From: an uncultured Prevotellaceae bacterium
GTDB taxonomy: Bacteria > Bacteroidota > Bacteroidia > Bacteroidales > UBA3663
NCBI GenBank assembly: GCA_900319235.1
Contig: ONNR01000016.1
Span: forward strand, 21,836 to 85,835
Length of the DNA: 64,000 bases
Reading direction: 5' to 3'
Shown piece by piece: positions 24,241 through 33,339 of this stretch. How positions within the stretch are numbered: position 1 is the stretch's first letter; each line of letters starts with the position of its first letter. A program made the position numbers and the translations under genes. The notes beneath the pieces were generated by a model. It saw nothing but the letters and a program-made list of their open reading frames with translations. It was not told the origin of the DNA and did not search any database.

Positions 24241-25275
24241 ATGAAGAAAATTGCAATGATGGCTTCGATTGCCGTGCTGGTGCTGGGCACCACCTCGTGC
24301 GTGAAGCAGAAAGAGACACAGACTACCTTCAGGACAAATGAGGCGCTTGAAGCAGTGAACGTGAAAGTGCAGACCGTGCAGACGCGCGACGTCGATCAGA
24401 TTCAGGAATTCACGGCAACCGTCGAGGCTGACGTGGTGAATAACATTGCCCCACAGGCACCCGTGCGCATCCGTCGCATCAACGTGGAGGTGGGCAATCG
24501 CGTGGTGAAGGGTCAGACCCTCGTGGTGCTTGACGACAACAGCCTGGCTCAGGCCAAGATCCAACTTGACAATGCCGAGCTGGAGTTCAACCGCTACGAT
24601 GAGCTCTACAAGGTGGGAGGCATCTCAAAGAGCGCCTGGGATGCTCAGAAGGCCCGTGTGGACCAGCAGCGCCGCGCCTACGAGAACCTGGCAGAGAATG
24701 CACGCCTGGTGAGCCCCATCAACGGCGTGGTGACTGCCCGCAACTATGACAACGGCGACCTCTACAATGGACAGCAGCCTGTGCTCGTGGTGCAGAAGAT
24801 CAACCCCGTGAAGCTGATGCTGAACGTGAGCGAGAGCTTCGTGCGCAACGTGAAGGTGGGTATGCCCATCAGCGACATTTCGCTCGATGCCTATCCCGGA
24901 GAGACTTTCTCGGGCAAGGTTTCGATTGTGTATCCTACCGTGGATTCGAACACCCGCACATTCCCCGTGGAGGTGACCATCAACAACCCCAACCAGCGTG
25001 TTCGCCCCGGCATGTTTGCCCGCGTGACGCTGAACTTCGGCACCACGAACAGCGTGATGGTGCCCGACCAGGCCATCTGCAAGCAGACGGGTTCGGGTGA
25101 GCGTTTCGTCTATGTGGTGAATGCTGACAGCACCGTGACACACAAGACCATCGACCTGGGTCGCCGCGAGGGCGCCGAGTATGTGGTGAATTCGGGTGTG
25201 GAACCGGGTGCAACAGTGGTCGTCTTCGGACAGACGCTGCTCACCGACGGAAGAAAGATACATGTTTTGAATTAA
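24241..25275 (+). CDS. RND efflux periplasmic adaptor (membrane-fusion protein)
   Basis: This 344-residue lipoprotein starts at the ATG at 24241; the reading frame opens earlier, but the lipobox VLGTTSC with Cys20 fixes this start. Biotinyl/lipoyl-like halves flank a short helical hairpin: IAPQAPVRIRRINVEVGNRVVKGQTLVVLD and NARLVSPINGVVTARNYDNGD. A beta-barrel region follows, with RPGMFARVTLNF and a C-terminal GVEPGATVVVFGQTLLTDG. It links the inner-membrane pump at 25322 to the TolC-like duct. A 46-bp heptamer repeat separates it from the pump gene. Confidence 0.92.
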   Translation: MKKIAMMASIAVLVLGTTSCVKQKETQTTFRTNEALEAVNVKVQTVQTRDVDQIQEFTATVEADVVNNIAPQAPVRIRRINVEVGNRVVKGQTLVVLDDNSLAQAKIQLDNAELEFNRYDELYKVGGISKSAWDAQKARVDQQRRAYENLAENARLVSPINGVVTARNYDNGDLYNGQQPVLVVQKINPVKLMLNVSESFVRNVKVGMPISDISLDAYPGETFSGKVSIVYPTVDSNTRTFPVEVTINNPNQRVRPGMFARVTLNFGTTNSVMVPDQAICKQTGSGERFVYVVNADSTVTHKTIDLGRREGAEYVVNSGVEPGATVVVFGQTLLTDGRKIHVLN

Positions 25276-25320
25276 CAATTAACAATTAATAATTAACAAT
25301 TGTAATTAACAATTAATTGT
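25272..25320. repeat. A/T-rich heptamer repeat
   Basis: Six to seven TTAACAA-like units fill the gap between the adaptor stop codon and the pump start. It may act as a spacer or mRNA processing region inside the operon. Confidence 0.75.
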
Positions 25321-25321
25321 T

Positions 25322-28300
25322 ATGACACTATACGAAGGAGCGGTCAGAAGACCGATTATGACCACGCTGGTGTTCATCGCCATTGCGATCTTTGGTCTCT
25401 TCTCCCTGAGCAAATTGCCTATCGACCTGATGCCAGATATCGATACCAATATGATCATGGTGATGGAGACCTATCCGGGCGCCAGTGCTGAGGATATTGA
25501 GAACAACGTCACCCGACCTCTTGAGAATACGCTCAACTCGGTGAACTACCTGAAGCATATCACCTCGCAATCGCAGGAGAACTATGCAATGATCACCCTG
25601 GAGTTTGAGTATGGCTACGATATCGACGCGTTGACCAACGATGTGCGCGATAAGCTCGATATGGTGAGCTCGGCGCTACCCGATGGAGCAGGTACGCCCA
25701 TCATCTTCAAGTTCTCGACCGACATGATCCCGATCCTGGTGCTGAGTGCCCAGGCTAAGGAGAGTACCCCTGCGCTCTACAAGATTCTCGACGACCAGGT
25801 AGCCAACCCGCTGGCACGTATTGCCGGTGTAGGTTCGGTGTCGGTGTCGGGTGCTGCCGAGCGTACTATCTACATCTATTGCGATCCCAACAAGCTGGAG
25901 GCCTACGGACTGACCATCAACGGCATTGCTGGAGTGATCAGCGCCGAGAACGTGAATGTGCCGGGCGGTTCGTTCGACACGGGCAACAATGCCTACACGC
26001 TGCGTGTGGAGGGCGAGTTTGACGACCCGCAGGAGATGCTCGACCTCGTGGTCGGCCACAAGGGCGACCAGCTCGTCTATCTGCGCGACGTGGCTGAGGT
26101 GAAAGACGGCCTGCAGGAGCGTGCCCAGAAGGTAACCACCTTCTTCACCAACGAAAGCGACCCACGCGGCTATTCTGGCGAACAGGGAGCTATGATCATC
26201 GTGCAGAAGCAGTCTGGTGCCAACTCGGTGGCTATCTCGGAGAAGGTGCTCGCCATGCTGCCGCAGATCCAGAAGACATTGCCTTCGGACGTCACGCTGG
26301 GTGTGATTGTGAACACTTCGGAGAATATCTACGCTACCATCGGTTCGCTGGAGGAGATCATCGTCTACGCTATGCTCTTCGTGGCACTGGTGTGCTTCCT
26401 CTTCCTTGGACGCTGGCGTGCAGTAGTCGTGATCGTGCTCACCATCCCGCTTTCGCTGGTGGCTTCGTTCATCTATCTGGCTGTGGTGGGATCGTCAATC
26501 AATATGATTTCGCTGTCGTGTCTTTCAATAGCCATCGGCAACGTGGTGGATGATGCCATTGTGGTGCTCGAGAACGTGACCAACCACATCGAACGCGGTT
26601 CGGAGCCCAAGCAGGCAGCCATCCATGGTACGAACGAGGTGGCCATCTCGGTTATCGCATCGACCCTGACTATGATTGGCGTATTCTTCCCATTGACTAT
26701 GGTGTCGGGCATGACGGGTGTGCTCTTCAAGGAGCTGGGCTGGATGATGTGTATCATCATGATCGTTTCGACCACTTCGGCCCTGACCTTCACCCCAATG
26801 ATGTGCTCGCAGATGCTTCGCCTGAAGAAGCGCGAGAGCTGGTTCAGCCGTTGGTATGACCACTTCATCGTGCGTGGCTTACTCGACAAGCTCGACCACT
26901 GGTATGCAAAACGAATCAACTGGGCCGTACGTCACCGCAAGACGATGGTGGCTGCCATCGCAGTCTTCTTCGTGGTGTCGATGCTTCCTGCCGTCTTCGG
27001 ACTGATCGGTACGGGCTTCTTCCCGCAGCAGGACTCGGGTCGTATTTCGGTGAAACTCGAGTTGCCTATCGGTACACGCCAGGCACGCGCCGAGGAGATT
27101 GCCAATGAGCTTGCCAACACATGGATGAGCCGTTGGGGCACCCCCGACAAGAAGGTGCTCAAGGCCTGCAACTTCACCACAGGCCAGGCTGATACCGACA
27201 ACACGTTTGCCTCGATGCAGTCGAATGGTACGCACATCATCTCGTTCAACATCGCGATGTACAAGGTAGCACAGCGTGGTATGAAGATCTCGATGTACGA
27301 GGTGGGCAACCAGATGCGCCAGGACCTCAAGAAGTACCCCGAGCTCGCCAAGATTCAGGTGACTGAGGGCGGACAGCGAGGTATGGGCGGACAGACCACT
27401 GCCGACTTTGAGATTTACGGCTACGACCTTGCCTACACCGACTCGCTGACCAACCTGATGAAGACCTATATGGAATCATTGCCAGGCGTAAGCCAGATCA
27501 ACATCTCGCGTCCCGACCGCCAGCCTGAGGTGCAGGTTGACTTCGACCGCAAGAAACTCGCTCGCTACGGACTGAACACTCAGACCGCTGGTATGTACCT
27601 GCGTTCAGCCTTCAACGGTACCACTGCCTCCTACTTCCGTGAGGACGGTGAGGAGTACGACATCATCGTGCGCTACACCCCTGAGGTTCGCGAGGACGTG
27701 AAGACCATCGAGAACATCTGGATGCCTTCGGCTGCAGGTGCAGTACGTGTTCGTGACGTCGGACAAGTGGTGGAGCGCGAGACGCTGCCTACCATCGAAC
27801 GCAAGGATCGCCAGCGCGTCAACACCATGTCGTGCGTAGTGAATGCCGATGTTTCGGACCTTGGTTCGGTCGTTAAGGCCGGCCAGGCATACATCGAGCA
27901 GCTGCGCAACGAGGGTTACCTCTCGGGCGACACCGACATCCAGGTGAGCGGTTCGTACGAGGACCAGCAGGATTCGTTCAAGGACCTCACCGTACTTGGA
28001 ATCCTTATCCTCCTGATCGTGTTCATCGTGATGGCCGCACAGTTCGAATCGTGGTCCGACCCGTTCATCATTATGCTCGTCTCTATCCCATTCACCTTCA
28101 CCGGTATCGTGCTGGCCTTGTGGATCACGGGCATTGACCTGAACATCATGTCGATGCTGGGTGGTGTGATGCTGATAGGTATCGTCGTGAAGAATGGTAT
28201 CGTGCTCATCGACTACATCCACCTGCTTCGCGAACGTGGCGAGAGCGTCATCTCGGCCGTGGTACATGCCGGTCGCAGCCGTCTGCGTCCTGTGCTTATG

Positions 28301-28564
28301 ACCACGTTGACCACCCTGCTTGGTATGTTGCCAATGGCAATCGGTACTGGCCAGGGTTCGGAGATGTGGCAACCTATGGGTGTCTCGATTATTGGTGGTC
28401 TGCTCGTTTCGACGGTGATGACCCTTGTGGTTGTTCCTTCGATCTACTGCATCGTCCAGGGCGTCAAGATCAAGACCGAGCGCAAGCTTTGGGCCAACAA
28501 ACTTGGTGTCGAGGCTGAATGGAACAAGAAACGCCATAAGATCAAGACTCTCCGCAAGAAGTGA
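25322..28564 (+). CDS. RND family inner-membrane efflux pump (AcrB/HAE1 type)
   Basis: This 1080-residue protein has the twelve-helix RND architecture with two large periplasmic loops. It starts with LYEGAVRRPIMTTLVFIAIAI. The proton-relay aspartates appear in GNVVDDAIVVLENV (about residues 406-419), the helix-10/11 partner region in GIVVKNGIVLIDYI, and repeat-related RLRPVLMTTLTTLLGMLP near the end. The pump exchanges protons for substrates captured from the periplasm or membrane. Substrate range cannot be predicted. The order TolC-like, adaptor, pump, PG0541-like is a common Bacteroidales arrangement. Confidence 0.95.
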   Translation: MTLYEGAVRRPIMTTLVFIAIAIFGLFSLSKLPIDLMPDIDTNMIMVMETYPGASAEDIENNVTRPLENTLNSVNYLKHITSQSQENYAMITLEFEYGYDIDALTNDVRDKLDMVSSALPDGAGTPIIFKFSTDMIPILVLSAQAKESTPALYKILDDQVANPLARIAGVGSVSVSGAAERTIYIYCDPNKLEAYGLTINGIAGVISAENVNVPGGSFDTGNNAYTLRVEGEFDDPQEMLDLVVGHKGDQLVYLRDVAEVKDGLQERAQKVTTFFTNESDPRGYSGEQGAMIIVQKQSGANSVAISEKVLAMLPQIQKTLPSDVTLGVIVNTSENIYATIGSLEEIIVYAMLFVALVCFLFLGRWRAVVVIVLTIPLSLVASFIYLAVVGSSINMISLSCLSIAIGNVVDDAIVVLENVTNHIERGSEPKQAAIHGTNEVAISVIASTLTMIGVFFPLTMVSGMTGVLFKELGWMMCIIMIVSTTSALTFTPMMCSQMLRLKKRESWFSRWYDHFIVRGLLDKLDHWYAKRINWAVRHRKTMVAAIAVFFVVSMLPAVFGLIGTGFFPQQDSGRISVKLELPIGTRQARAEEIANELANTWMSRWGTPDKKVLKACNFTTGQADTDNTFASMQSNGTHIISFNIAMYKVAQRGMKISMYEVGNQMRQDLKKYPELAKIQVTEGGQRGMGGQTTADFEIYGYDLAYTDSLTNLMKTYMESLPGVSQINISRPDRQPEVQVDFDRKKLARYGLNTQTAGMYLRSAFNGTTASYFREDGEEYDIIVRYTPEVREDVKTIENIWMPSAAGAVRVRDVGQVVERETLPTIERKDRQRVNTMSCVVNADVSDLGSVVKAGQAYIEQLRNEGYLSGDTDIQVSGSYEDQQDSFKDLTVLGILILLIVFIVMAAQFESWSDPFIIMLVSIPFTFTGIVLALWITGIDLNIMSMLGGVMLIGIVVKNGIVLIDYIHLLRERGESVISAVVHAGRSRLRPVLMTTLTTLLGMLPMAIGTGQGSEMWQPMGVSIIGGLLVSTVMTLVVVPSIYCIVQGVKIKTERKLWANKLGVEAEWNKKRHKIKTLRKK

Positions 28565-28602
28565 TCACGTTCTTATTATCAAGACCATAATAGACTATTA
28601 TT

Positions 28603-28896
28603 ATGAAAGGAATATTTATAGCATTCGACCAGGCACATCGCGATGAGGTGGTAGCAGGTCTTGCCAGCTGTATGCAGCATGGATATACGATGTTTCCCGA
28701 TACATGGGGACGAGGAACCAACGGCGGCATACCCCACTATGGCAGTCATGCATGGCCAGGACAGAACAGTGCCATCTTCGCAGTGTGTGAAGACGATCGC
28801 GTGGAGAGGATTCTCGAACGCTTGAGGAAGATTGACAAGGAGCGCCCACAACTCGGACTACGTGCCTTCGTGGTGCCGGTTGAGCAGGCAATCTGA
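28603..28896 (+). CDS. PG0541-like transporter-associated protein
   Basis: This 97-residue protein begins MKGIFIAFDQAHRDEVVAGL and contains PDTWGRGTNGGIPHYGSHAWPGQNS, a histidine/glycine-rich segment typical of the PG0541 family found after RND pump genes in Bacteroidetes. Size and secondary-structure pattern resemble P-II-like sensor proteins (ferredoxin-like fold), so it may report on metal or nucleotide state to the pump. It starts 38 bases after the pump gene and is followed by a terminator, so it closes the operon. The function is not established for the family. Confidence 0.8.
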   Translation: MKGIFIAFDQAHRDEVVAGLASCMQHGYTMFPDTWGRGTNGGIPHYGSHAWPGQNSAIFAVCEDDRVERILERLRKIDKERPQLGLRAFVVPVEQAI

Positions 28897-28917
28897 TTCG
28901 GATTATTTATCTCAATG

Positions 28918-28957
28918 GAGCGAAAACCCGCGTTACTTCGGGCTTTCGCTCTTTTTT
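28918..28957 (+). terminator. Rho-independent terminator of the efflux operon
   Basis: GAGCGAAAACCCG (28918-28930) pairs with CGGGCTTTCGCTC (28939-28951) with one mismatch. TTTTTT follows directly. Confidence 0.88.
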
Positions 28958-28988
28958 CAGCCAATTTTCATTCTTTTTCCACTGAAGA

Positions 28989-29020
28989 TTTGCTTTTTTC
29001 TCAAATTCTTTTTATATTTG
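28989..29020 (+). promoter_or_regulatory. Promoter for the HerA-like ATPase gene
   Basis: TTTG at 28989-28992, 20 bases, TATATTTG at 29013-29020. The ATG is at 29054. Confidence 0.82.
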
Positions 29021-29053
29021 CGGCGTGAATAAAATAACCTCAAAATAACTCCC

Positions 29054-30757
29054 ATGTACACTTCCGACAAACAACTTTACGTAGCCCATTCGACTAATGG
29101 CCCTATCCACCTGGTAGGGAAGATGTGTAACCGCCATGGCCTTATCGCCGGTGCCACAGGTACGGGCAAGACCGTTTCGCTGCAGGTGCTGGCAGAGACA
29201 TTCAGCCAGGCCGGTGTGCCGTGCTTTATGGCCGATATGAAAGGTGACTTGAGCGGCATCAGCCAGACCGGTACTATGTCGAGCTTCATACAGAAGCGTT
29301 GCGCCGAGTTCGGCATCGAGAATCCGCAGTTCCAACCCTGCCCCGTGCGATTCTGGGACGTCTTTGGCGAACAGGGCTATCCCATGCGCACCACCGTTTC
29401 GGCCATGGGTCCGCAGCTCCTTGCTCGACTGCTCGGACTCAACGACACGCAGGCGGGCGTGCTCAACATCGTCTTCCGCATAGCCGACGACAATAACCTG
29501 CTGCTCATTGACATCAAGGACCTGCGCCTGATGCTTGACTTCTGTGGCAAGAACGCCTCGAAGCTCACCACTGAGTACGGTATGATTTCGACAGCCAGCG
29601 TCGGTGCCATCCAGCGTGCCATCATGACGCTCGAATCGGAGGGCGCCGAGCAGTTCTTTGGCGAACCGGCGTTCAACATCCAGGACCTCATCGAAACGGA
29701 GAACGGACGCGGCATTATGAACGTGCTTTGTGCCGACAAGCTGATGCTCAAGCCGAAGCTCTATTCGACCTTCCTGCTTTGGCTCATCACCGAACTTTAT
29801 GCCAACCTGCCTGAAGTGGGTGACCAGGAACTGCCCAAGCTGGTGTTCTTCTTCGACGAGGCACACATGCTATTTGAAGACACTTCGAAGGCGCTTGTCG
29901 ATAAGATTGAGCAGGTTATCCGTCTGGTACGTTCGAAGGGCGTGGGCATCTACTTTGTCACACAGTCGCCTACCGACATCCCGCAGGATATCCTTGGACA
30001 GCTCGGCAACCGCATCCAGCATGCCCTGCGTGCCTATACTCCCAAGGACCAGAAGGCCGTGCGCACAGCCGCCGAGACCTTCCGCTCAAATCCGGAGTTC
30101 AACACCGCCGATGTCATCATGGAATTGGGAACGGGCGAGGCTCTTGTGTCGTTCCTTGATGCCAAGGGAGCCCCGACGATGGTGGAGCGTGCACGCATCC
30201 TCTTCCCCCTCAGCCAGATTGGTGCCATCACCGCAGGTCAGCGACTTGACATTATGAATGCAGCTCCCGACTATATCAAGGAATACAAGAACTACTTCGA
30301 CCGCGAGAGCGCCTATGAGGTTCTGAGCGAGGTTCGCAAGGTTGCCGACGAACAGAAGGCTGCCGAGGAGCAGGCTAAGGCCGACGAAAAAGCTCGCATC
30401 GAAGCCGAGAAGCAGGCCGAGAAGGAACGCAAGGAGGCCGAACGTGCCGCCAAAGCAGAGGAGAAGGAGCGTAAGGCTGCCGAGAAGAAGTCGTCGTCGG
30501 GCCTTTCGCGCACAATCTTCGGCACACTTATTGGTGCGGTGACTGCTAGTGTGGCACGCAGCGTGGGCAACAGTATCGGCAAGTCAATTACCGGTGGCTC
30601 TTCCAAGAAATCCAGCTCATCTTCGAAGAGTTCTTCGTCGAAGAGCAAGAAGAGCAGCGGTGGAGTTGGCGACATCGTCGGCAAAGCTGCCAAGAGCGCC
30701 ACAACAACTGCTACCCGCAAGATTACGCAGGAAATCCTGAAGGGACTCTTCAAGTAA
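29054..30757 (+). CDS. HerA/FtsK-like P-loop ATPase of the DUF853 (YjgR) family
   Basis: The N-terminal ATPase of this 567-residue protein has Walker A GATGTGKT (about residues 33-40), CFMADMKGDLSG, and Walker B LPKLVFFFDEAHMLFED. The sensor-like YFVTQSPTDIPQDILGQLGNRIQHALRA stretch is diagnostic for DUF853. From about residue 430 a long Ala/Glu/Lys coiled coil (AEEQAKADEKARIEAEKQAEKE) leads to a serine/lysine low-complexity tail and a basic C-terminus. Homologues are hexameric and linked to DNA or protein translocation, but the cellular role is unknown. It is monocistronic by promoter and hairpin positions. Confidence 0.87.
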   Translation: MYTSDKQLYVAHSTNGPIHLVGKMCNRHGLIAGATGTGKTVSLQVLAETFSQAGVPCFMADMKGDLSGISQTGTMSSFIQKRCAEFGIENPQFQPCPVRFWDVFGEQGYPMRTTVSAMGPQLLARLLGLNDTQAGVLNIVFRIADDNNLLLIDIKDLRLMLDFCGKNASKLTTEYGMISTASVGAIQRAIMTLESEGAEQFFGEPAFNIQDLIETENGRGIMNVLCADKLMLKPKLYSTFLLWLITELYANLPEVGDQELPKLVFFFDEAHMLFEDTSKALVDKIEQVIRLVRSKGVGIYFVTQSPTDIPQDILGQLGNRIQHALRAYTPKDQKAVRTAAETFRSNPEFNTADVIMELGTGEALVSFLDAKGAPTMVERARILFPLSQIGAITAGQRLDIMNAAPDYIKEYKNYFDRESAYEVLSEVRKVADEQKAAEEQAKADEKARIEAEKQAEKERKEAERAAKAEEKERKAAEKKSSSGLSRTIFGTLIGAVTASVARSVGNSIGKSITGGSSKKSSSSSKSSSSKSKKSSGGVGDIVGKAAKSATTTATRKITQEILKGLFK

Positions 30758-30769
30758 GGATTAAGAGAG

Positions 30770-30830
30770 GTTCGGTATTTCGGTTTTTCGTAATTTCGGT
30801 ATTACGGAATATCGGAATACCGAAATTATG
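30770..30830. repeat. TTCGGTAT octamer repeats with a strong hairpin
   Basis: About seven 8-bp units of the TTCGGTAT type. The last ones form a perfect 12-bp stem (30792-30803 with 30816-30827), which may also terminate the HerA-like transcript. Confidence 0.75.
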
Positions 30831-30877
30831 ATAACAAGATAATAATTTCCTCTTATTATATATTAAACAAAAATCTT

Positions 30878-33076
30878 ATGGAAAACATTCCCGTTGTCTT
30901 TTGGATCGTACCCATCGCATCCATCGTCGCACTGGTGATGGCGTGGGTATTCTTTAGCAGTATGATGAAGGCTGACGAGGGTACACCTCGTATGCGCGAG
31001 ATTGCCGAGTATGTCCGCAAGGGCGCTATGGCTTATCTGAAGCAACAGTACAAGGTCGTGCTCATCGTATTCATCGTCCTTGCTGTCATCTTTGCCATCA
31101 TGGCTTATGGCTTCAATGCCCAGAATCCTTGGGTACCGTTCGCCTTCCTCACTGGTGGCTTCTTCAGCGGTTTGGCAGGTTTCTTCGGCATGAAGACCGC
31201 TACTTATGCTTCGGGCCGTACCGCCAATGCAGCACGCAAGGGTCTCGATAGTGGCCTCAAGATTGCCTTCCGTTCGGGTGCCGTGATGGGTCTCACCGTG
31301 GTGGGTCTTGGCTTGCTCGACATTGCCATCTGGTTTCTCGTGCTCAACCACTTCTATCATGGCGACTCCACTTCGCTCATCACCATCACCACTACGATGC
31401 TGACCTTCGGCATGGGTGCTTCGACACAGGCCCTGTTTGCCCGTGTAGGTGGTGGCATCTACACCAAGGCTGCCGACGTGGGCGCCGACATCGTGGGTAA
31501 GGTCGAAGCCGACATTCCCGAAGATGATCCACGCAACCCCGCCACCATCGCCGACAATGTGGGCGACAACGTAGGTGACGTAGCCGGTATGGGTGCTGAC
31601 CTTTACGAAAGCTATTGCGGCTCGATTCTCAGTACCGCAGCTCTGGGCGCTACGGCTTATGCCTATTCGGCAGGCGATATGCAGCTCCGTGCCGTCATCG
31701 CTCCTATGCTGATTGCTGCTGTGGGCGTATTCCTCAGCCTTCTTGGCGTGTTCCTTGTTCGCACCAAGGAAGGTGCCACAATGAAGGACCTGCTCCATTC
31801 GCTTGGAGTTGGTACCAACACCGCAGCTATCCTCATCGCCGTCTGCACCTTCGGCATACTTTGGGCTTTGGGCTTCGAAAACTGGTGGCAACTCAGTCTT
31901 TCTGTAATCAGTGGTTTGGCAGCCGGTGTCATCATCGGACAGGCTACCGAGTACTACACCTCGCAGTCCTATACACCAACGAAGGAGATTTCGGCAGCTT
32001 CGAAGACCGGTTCGGCCACGGTGATCATCAAGGGTATCGGCACGGGTATGATTTCGACCTGTATCCCCATGCTCACCATCTCGATTGCCATCTGCCTTAG
32101 TTACCTTTGCGCCAATGGCTTTGACTTCAGCATGAGTGCAGGCAGCATCCAGCTGGGCCTCTACGGCATCGGCATCGCAGCTGTCGGTATGCTTTCGACG
32201 CTTGGCATCACCCTTGCAACTGACGCTTACGGTCCTATTGCCGACAATGCCGGTGGTAATGCCGAGATGAGCGAACTGGGTGAGGAGGTACGTCATCGCA
32301 CCGATGCTCTCGACGCACTGGGCAACACTACAGCTGCTACGGGCAAGGGCTTCGCCATCGGTTCGGCAGCTCTTACTGCACTTGCACTTCTGGCTTCGTA
32401 TATCGAGGAGGTGAAGATTGCCATGGACCGTGTGGGCAAGACCATGACCGACGTTGCCGGCAACACCATCGAGGCAGGCAAGGCCAATATCCCCGACTTC
32501 ATGAACTACTTCCAGGTGAACCTGATGAACCCGAAGGTGCTCGTCGGCATCTTCATCGGTGCCATGGCAGCGTTCCTGTTCTGTGGTCTTACCATGGGCG
32601 CTGTAGGACGTGCAGCCGGCAAGATGGTCGAGGAGGTTCGTCGCCAGTTCCGTGAGATCAAGGGCATCCTCGAAGGCAAGGGCACACCCGACTATGGTCG
32701 TTGCGTCGAGATTTCGACCCTGGCAGCACAGCACGAGATGATCGTTCCCGCCCTGCTCGCCATCATCATCCCCATCCTCGTAGGTCTGTTCCTCGGTGTG
32801 GCTGGTGTGCTTGGCCTGCTTGTCGGAGGTCTTTCGTCGGGCTTCACGCTTGCAGTGTTCATGTCGAATGCAGGTGGTGCATGGGACAATGCCAAGAAGT
32901 ATGTCGAGGAAGGCAACTTCGGCGGCAAGGGTTCTGCATGCCACAAGGCTACCATCGTGGGTGACACCGTAGGCGATCCGTTCAAGGATACTTCCGGTCC
33001 TTCGCTCAACATCCTCATCAAGCTGATGTCGATGGTCAGCATCGTGATGGCAGGTCTTACCATCGCATTCCTCTAA
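30878..33076 (+). CDS. hppA: Membrane-bound ion-translocating pyrophosphatase
   Basis: This 732-residue protein has about 16 hydrophobic helices. The hydrolytic motif lies in the loop with [25 protein letters not shown] and [20 protein letters not shown], and further acidic sites occur in [18 protein letters not shown] and [31 protein letters not shown] carries alanine where K+-independent enzymes have lysine, so it belongs to the K+-dependent class, which pumps Na+ and/or H+ using pyrophosphate. It conserves energy from biosynthetic PPi in anaerobes. It has no close operon partner, and a terminator follows. Confidence 0.95.
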   Translation: MENIPVVFWIVPIASIVALVMAWVFFSSMMKADEGTPRMREIAEYVRKGAMAYLKQQYKVVLIVFIVLAVIFAIMAYGFNAQNPWVPFAFLTGGFFSGLAGFFGMKTATYASGRTANAARKGLDSGLKIAFRSGAVMGLTVVGLGLLDIAIWFLVLNHFYHGDSTSLITITTTMLTFGMGASTQALFARVGGGIYTKAADVGADIVGKVEADIPEDDPRNPATIADNVGDNVGDVAGMGADLYESYCGSILSTAALGATAYAYSAGDMQLRAVIAPMLIAAVGVFLSLLGVFLVRTKEGATMKDLLHSLGVGTNTAAILIAVCTFGILWALGFENWWQLSLSVISGLAAGVIIGQATEYYTSQSYTPTKEISAASKTGSATVIIKGIGTGMISTCIPMLTISIAICLSYLCANGFDFSMSAGSIQLGLYGIGIAAVGMLSTLGITLATDAYGPIADNAGGNAEMSELGEEVRHRTDALDALGNTTAATGKGFAIGSAALTALALLASYIEEVKIAMDRVGKTMTDVAGNTIEAGKANIPDFMNYFQVNLMNPKVLVGIFIGAMAAFLFCGLTMGAVGRAAGKMVEEVRRQFREIKGILEGKGTPDYGRCVEISTLAAQHEMIVPALLAIIIPILVGLFLGVAGVLGLLVGGLSSGFTLAVFMSNAGGAWDNAKKYVEEGNFGGKGSACHKATIVGDTVGDPFKDTSGPSLNILIKLMSMVSIVMAGLTIAFL

Positions 33077-33088
33077 GGATTTACATAC

Positions 33089-33124
33089 AAAAAGGTGGCT
33101 AACCTCACGGTCGGCCACCTTTTT
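33089..33124 (+). terminator. Rho-independent terminator of hppA
   Basis: AAAAAGGTGGC (33089-33099) pairs perfectly with GCCACCTTTTT (33114-33124). Confidence 0.88.
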
Positions 33125-33162
33125 AACAGCGTTTTACTTTTGTCTTGATTTCTTATCTGGTG

Positions 33163-33170
33163 CAAAGATA
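33163..33170 (-). promoter_or_regulatory. Orphan -7-like element facing the hppA terminator
   Basis: TATCTTTG on the complement strand without a TTTG at the right distance. No gene follows on that strand, so it may be a relic. Confidence 0.25.
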
Positions 33171-33283
33171 GGGGATTTTGACGAGATAAGGAATCGGGAG
33201 ACAATGTTGTTGCGGAAAAATGTATTTCTTTGCTTTGAAAGACGACAACGTTGGAATCTGTGATTTTGATATGGACAAAAAAA

Positions 33284-33313
33284 CATCCTGTCGAGCGAAA
33301 GCTGGGCAGGATG
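33284..33313 (-). terminator. Terminator of the pectate lyase-methylesterase gene
   Basis: CATCCTG (33284-33290) pairs with CAGGATG (33307-33313). A run of T follows on the complement strand. Confidence 0.65.
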
Positions 33314-33339
33314 CTTTTTGTGTGGATGGGATTGATTTG

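Noticed and set aside
30863..33118. 751-residue leftward open frame opposite hppA
   Set aside because: It is the antisense shadow of the pyrophosphatase gene: low-complexity His/Asp/Gly composition, no promoter and no family.
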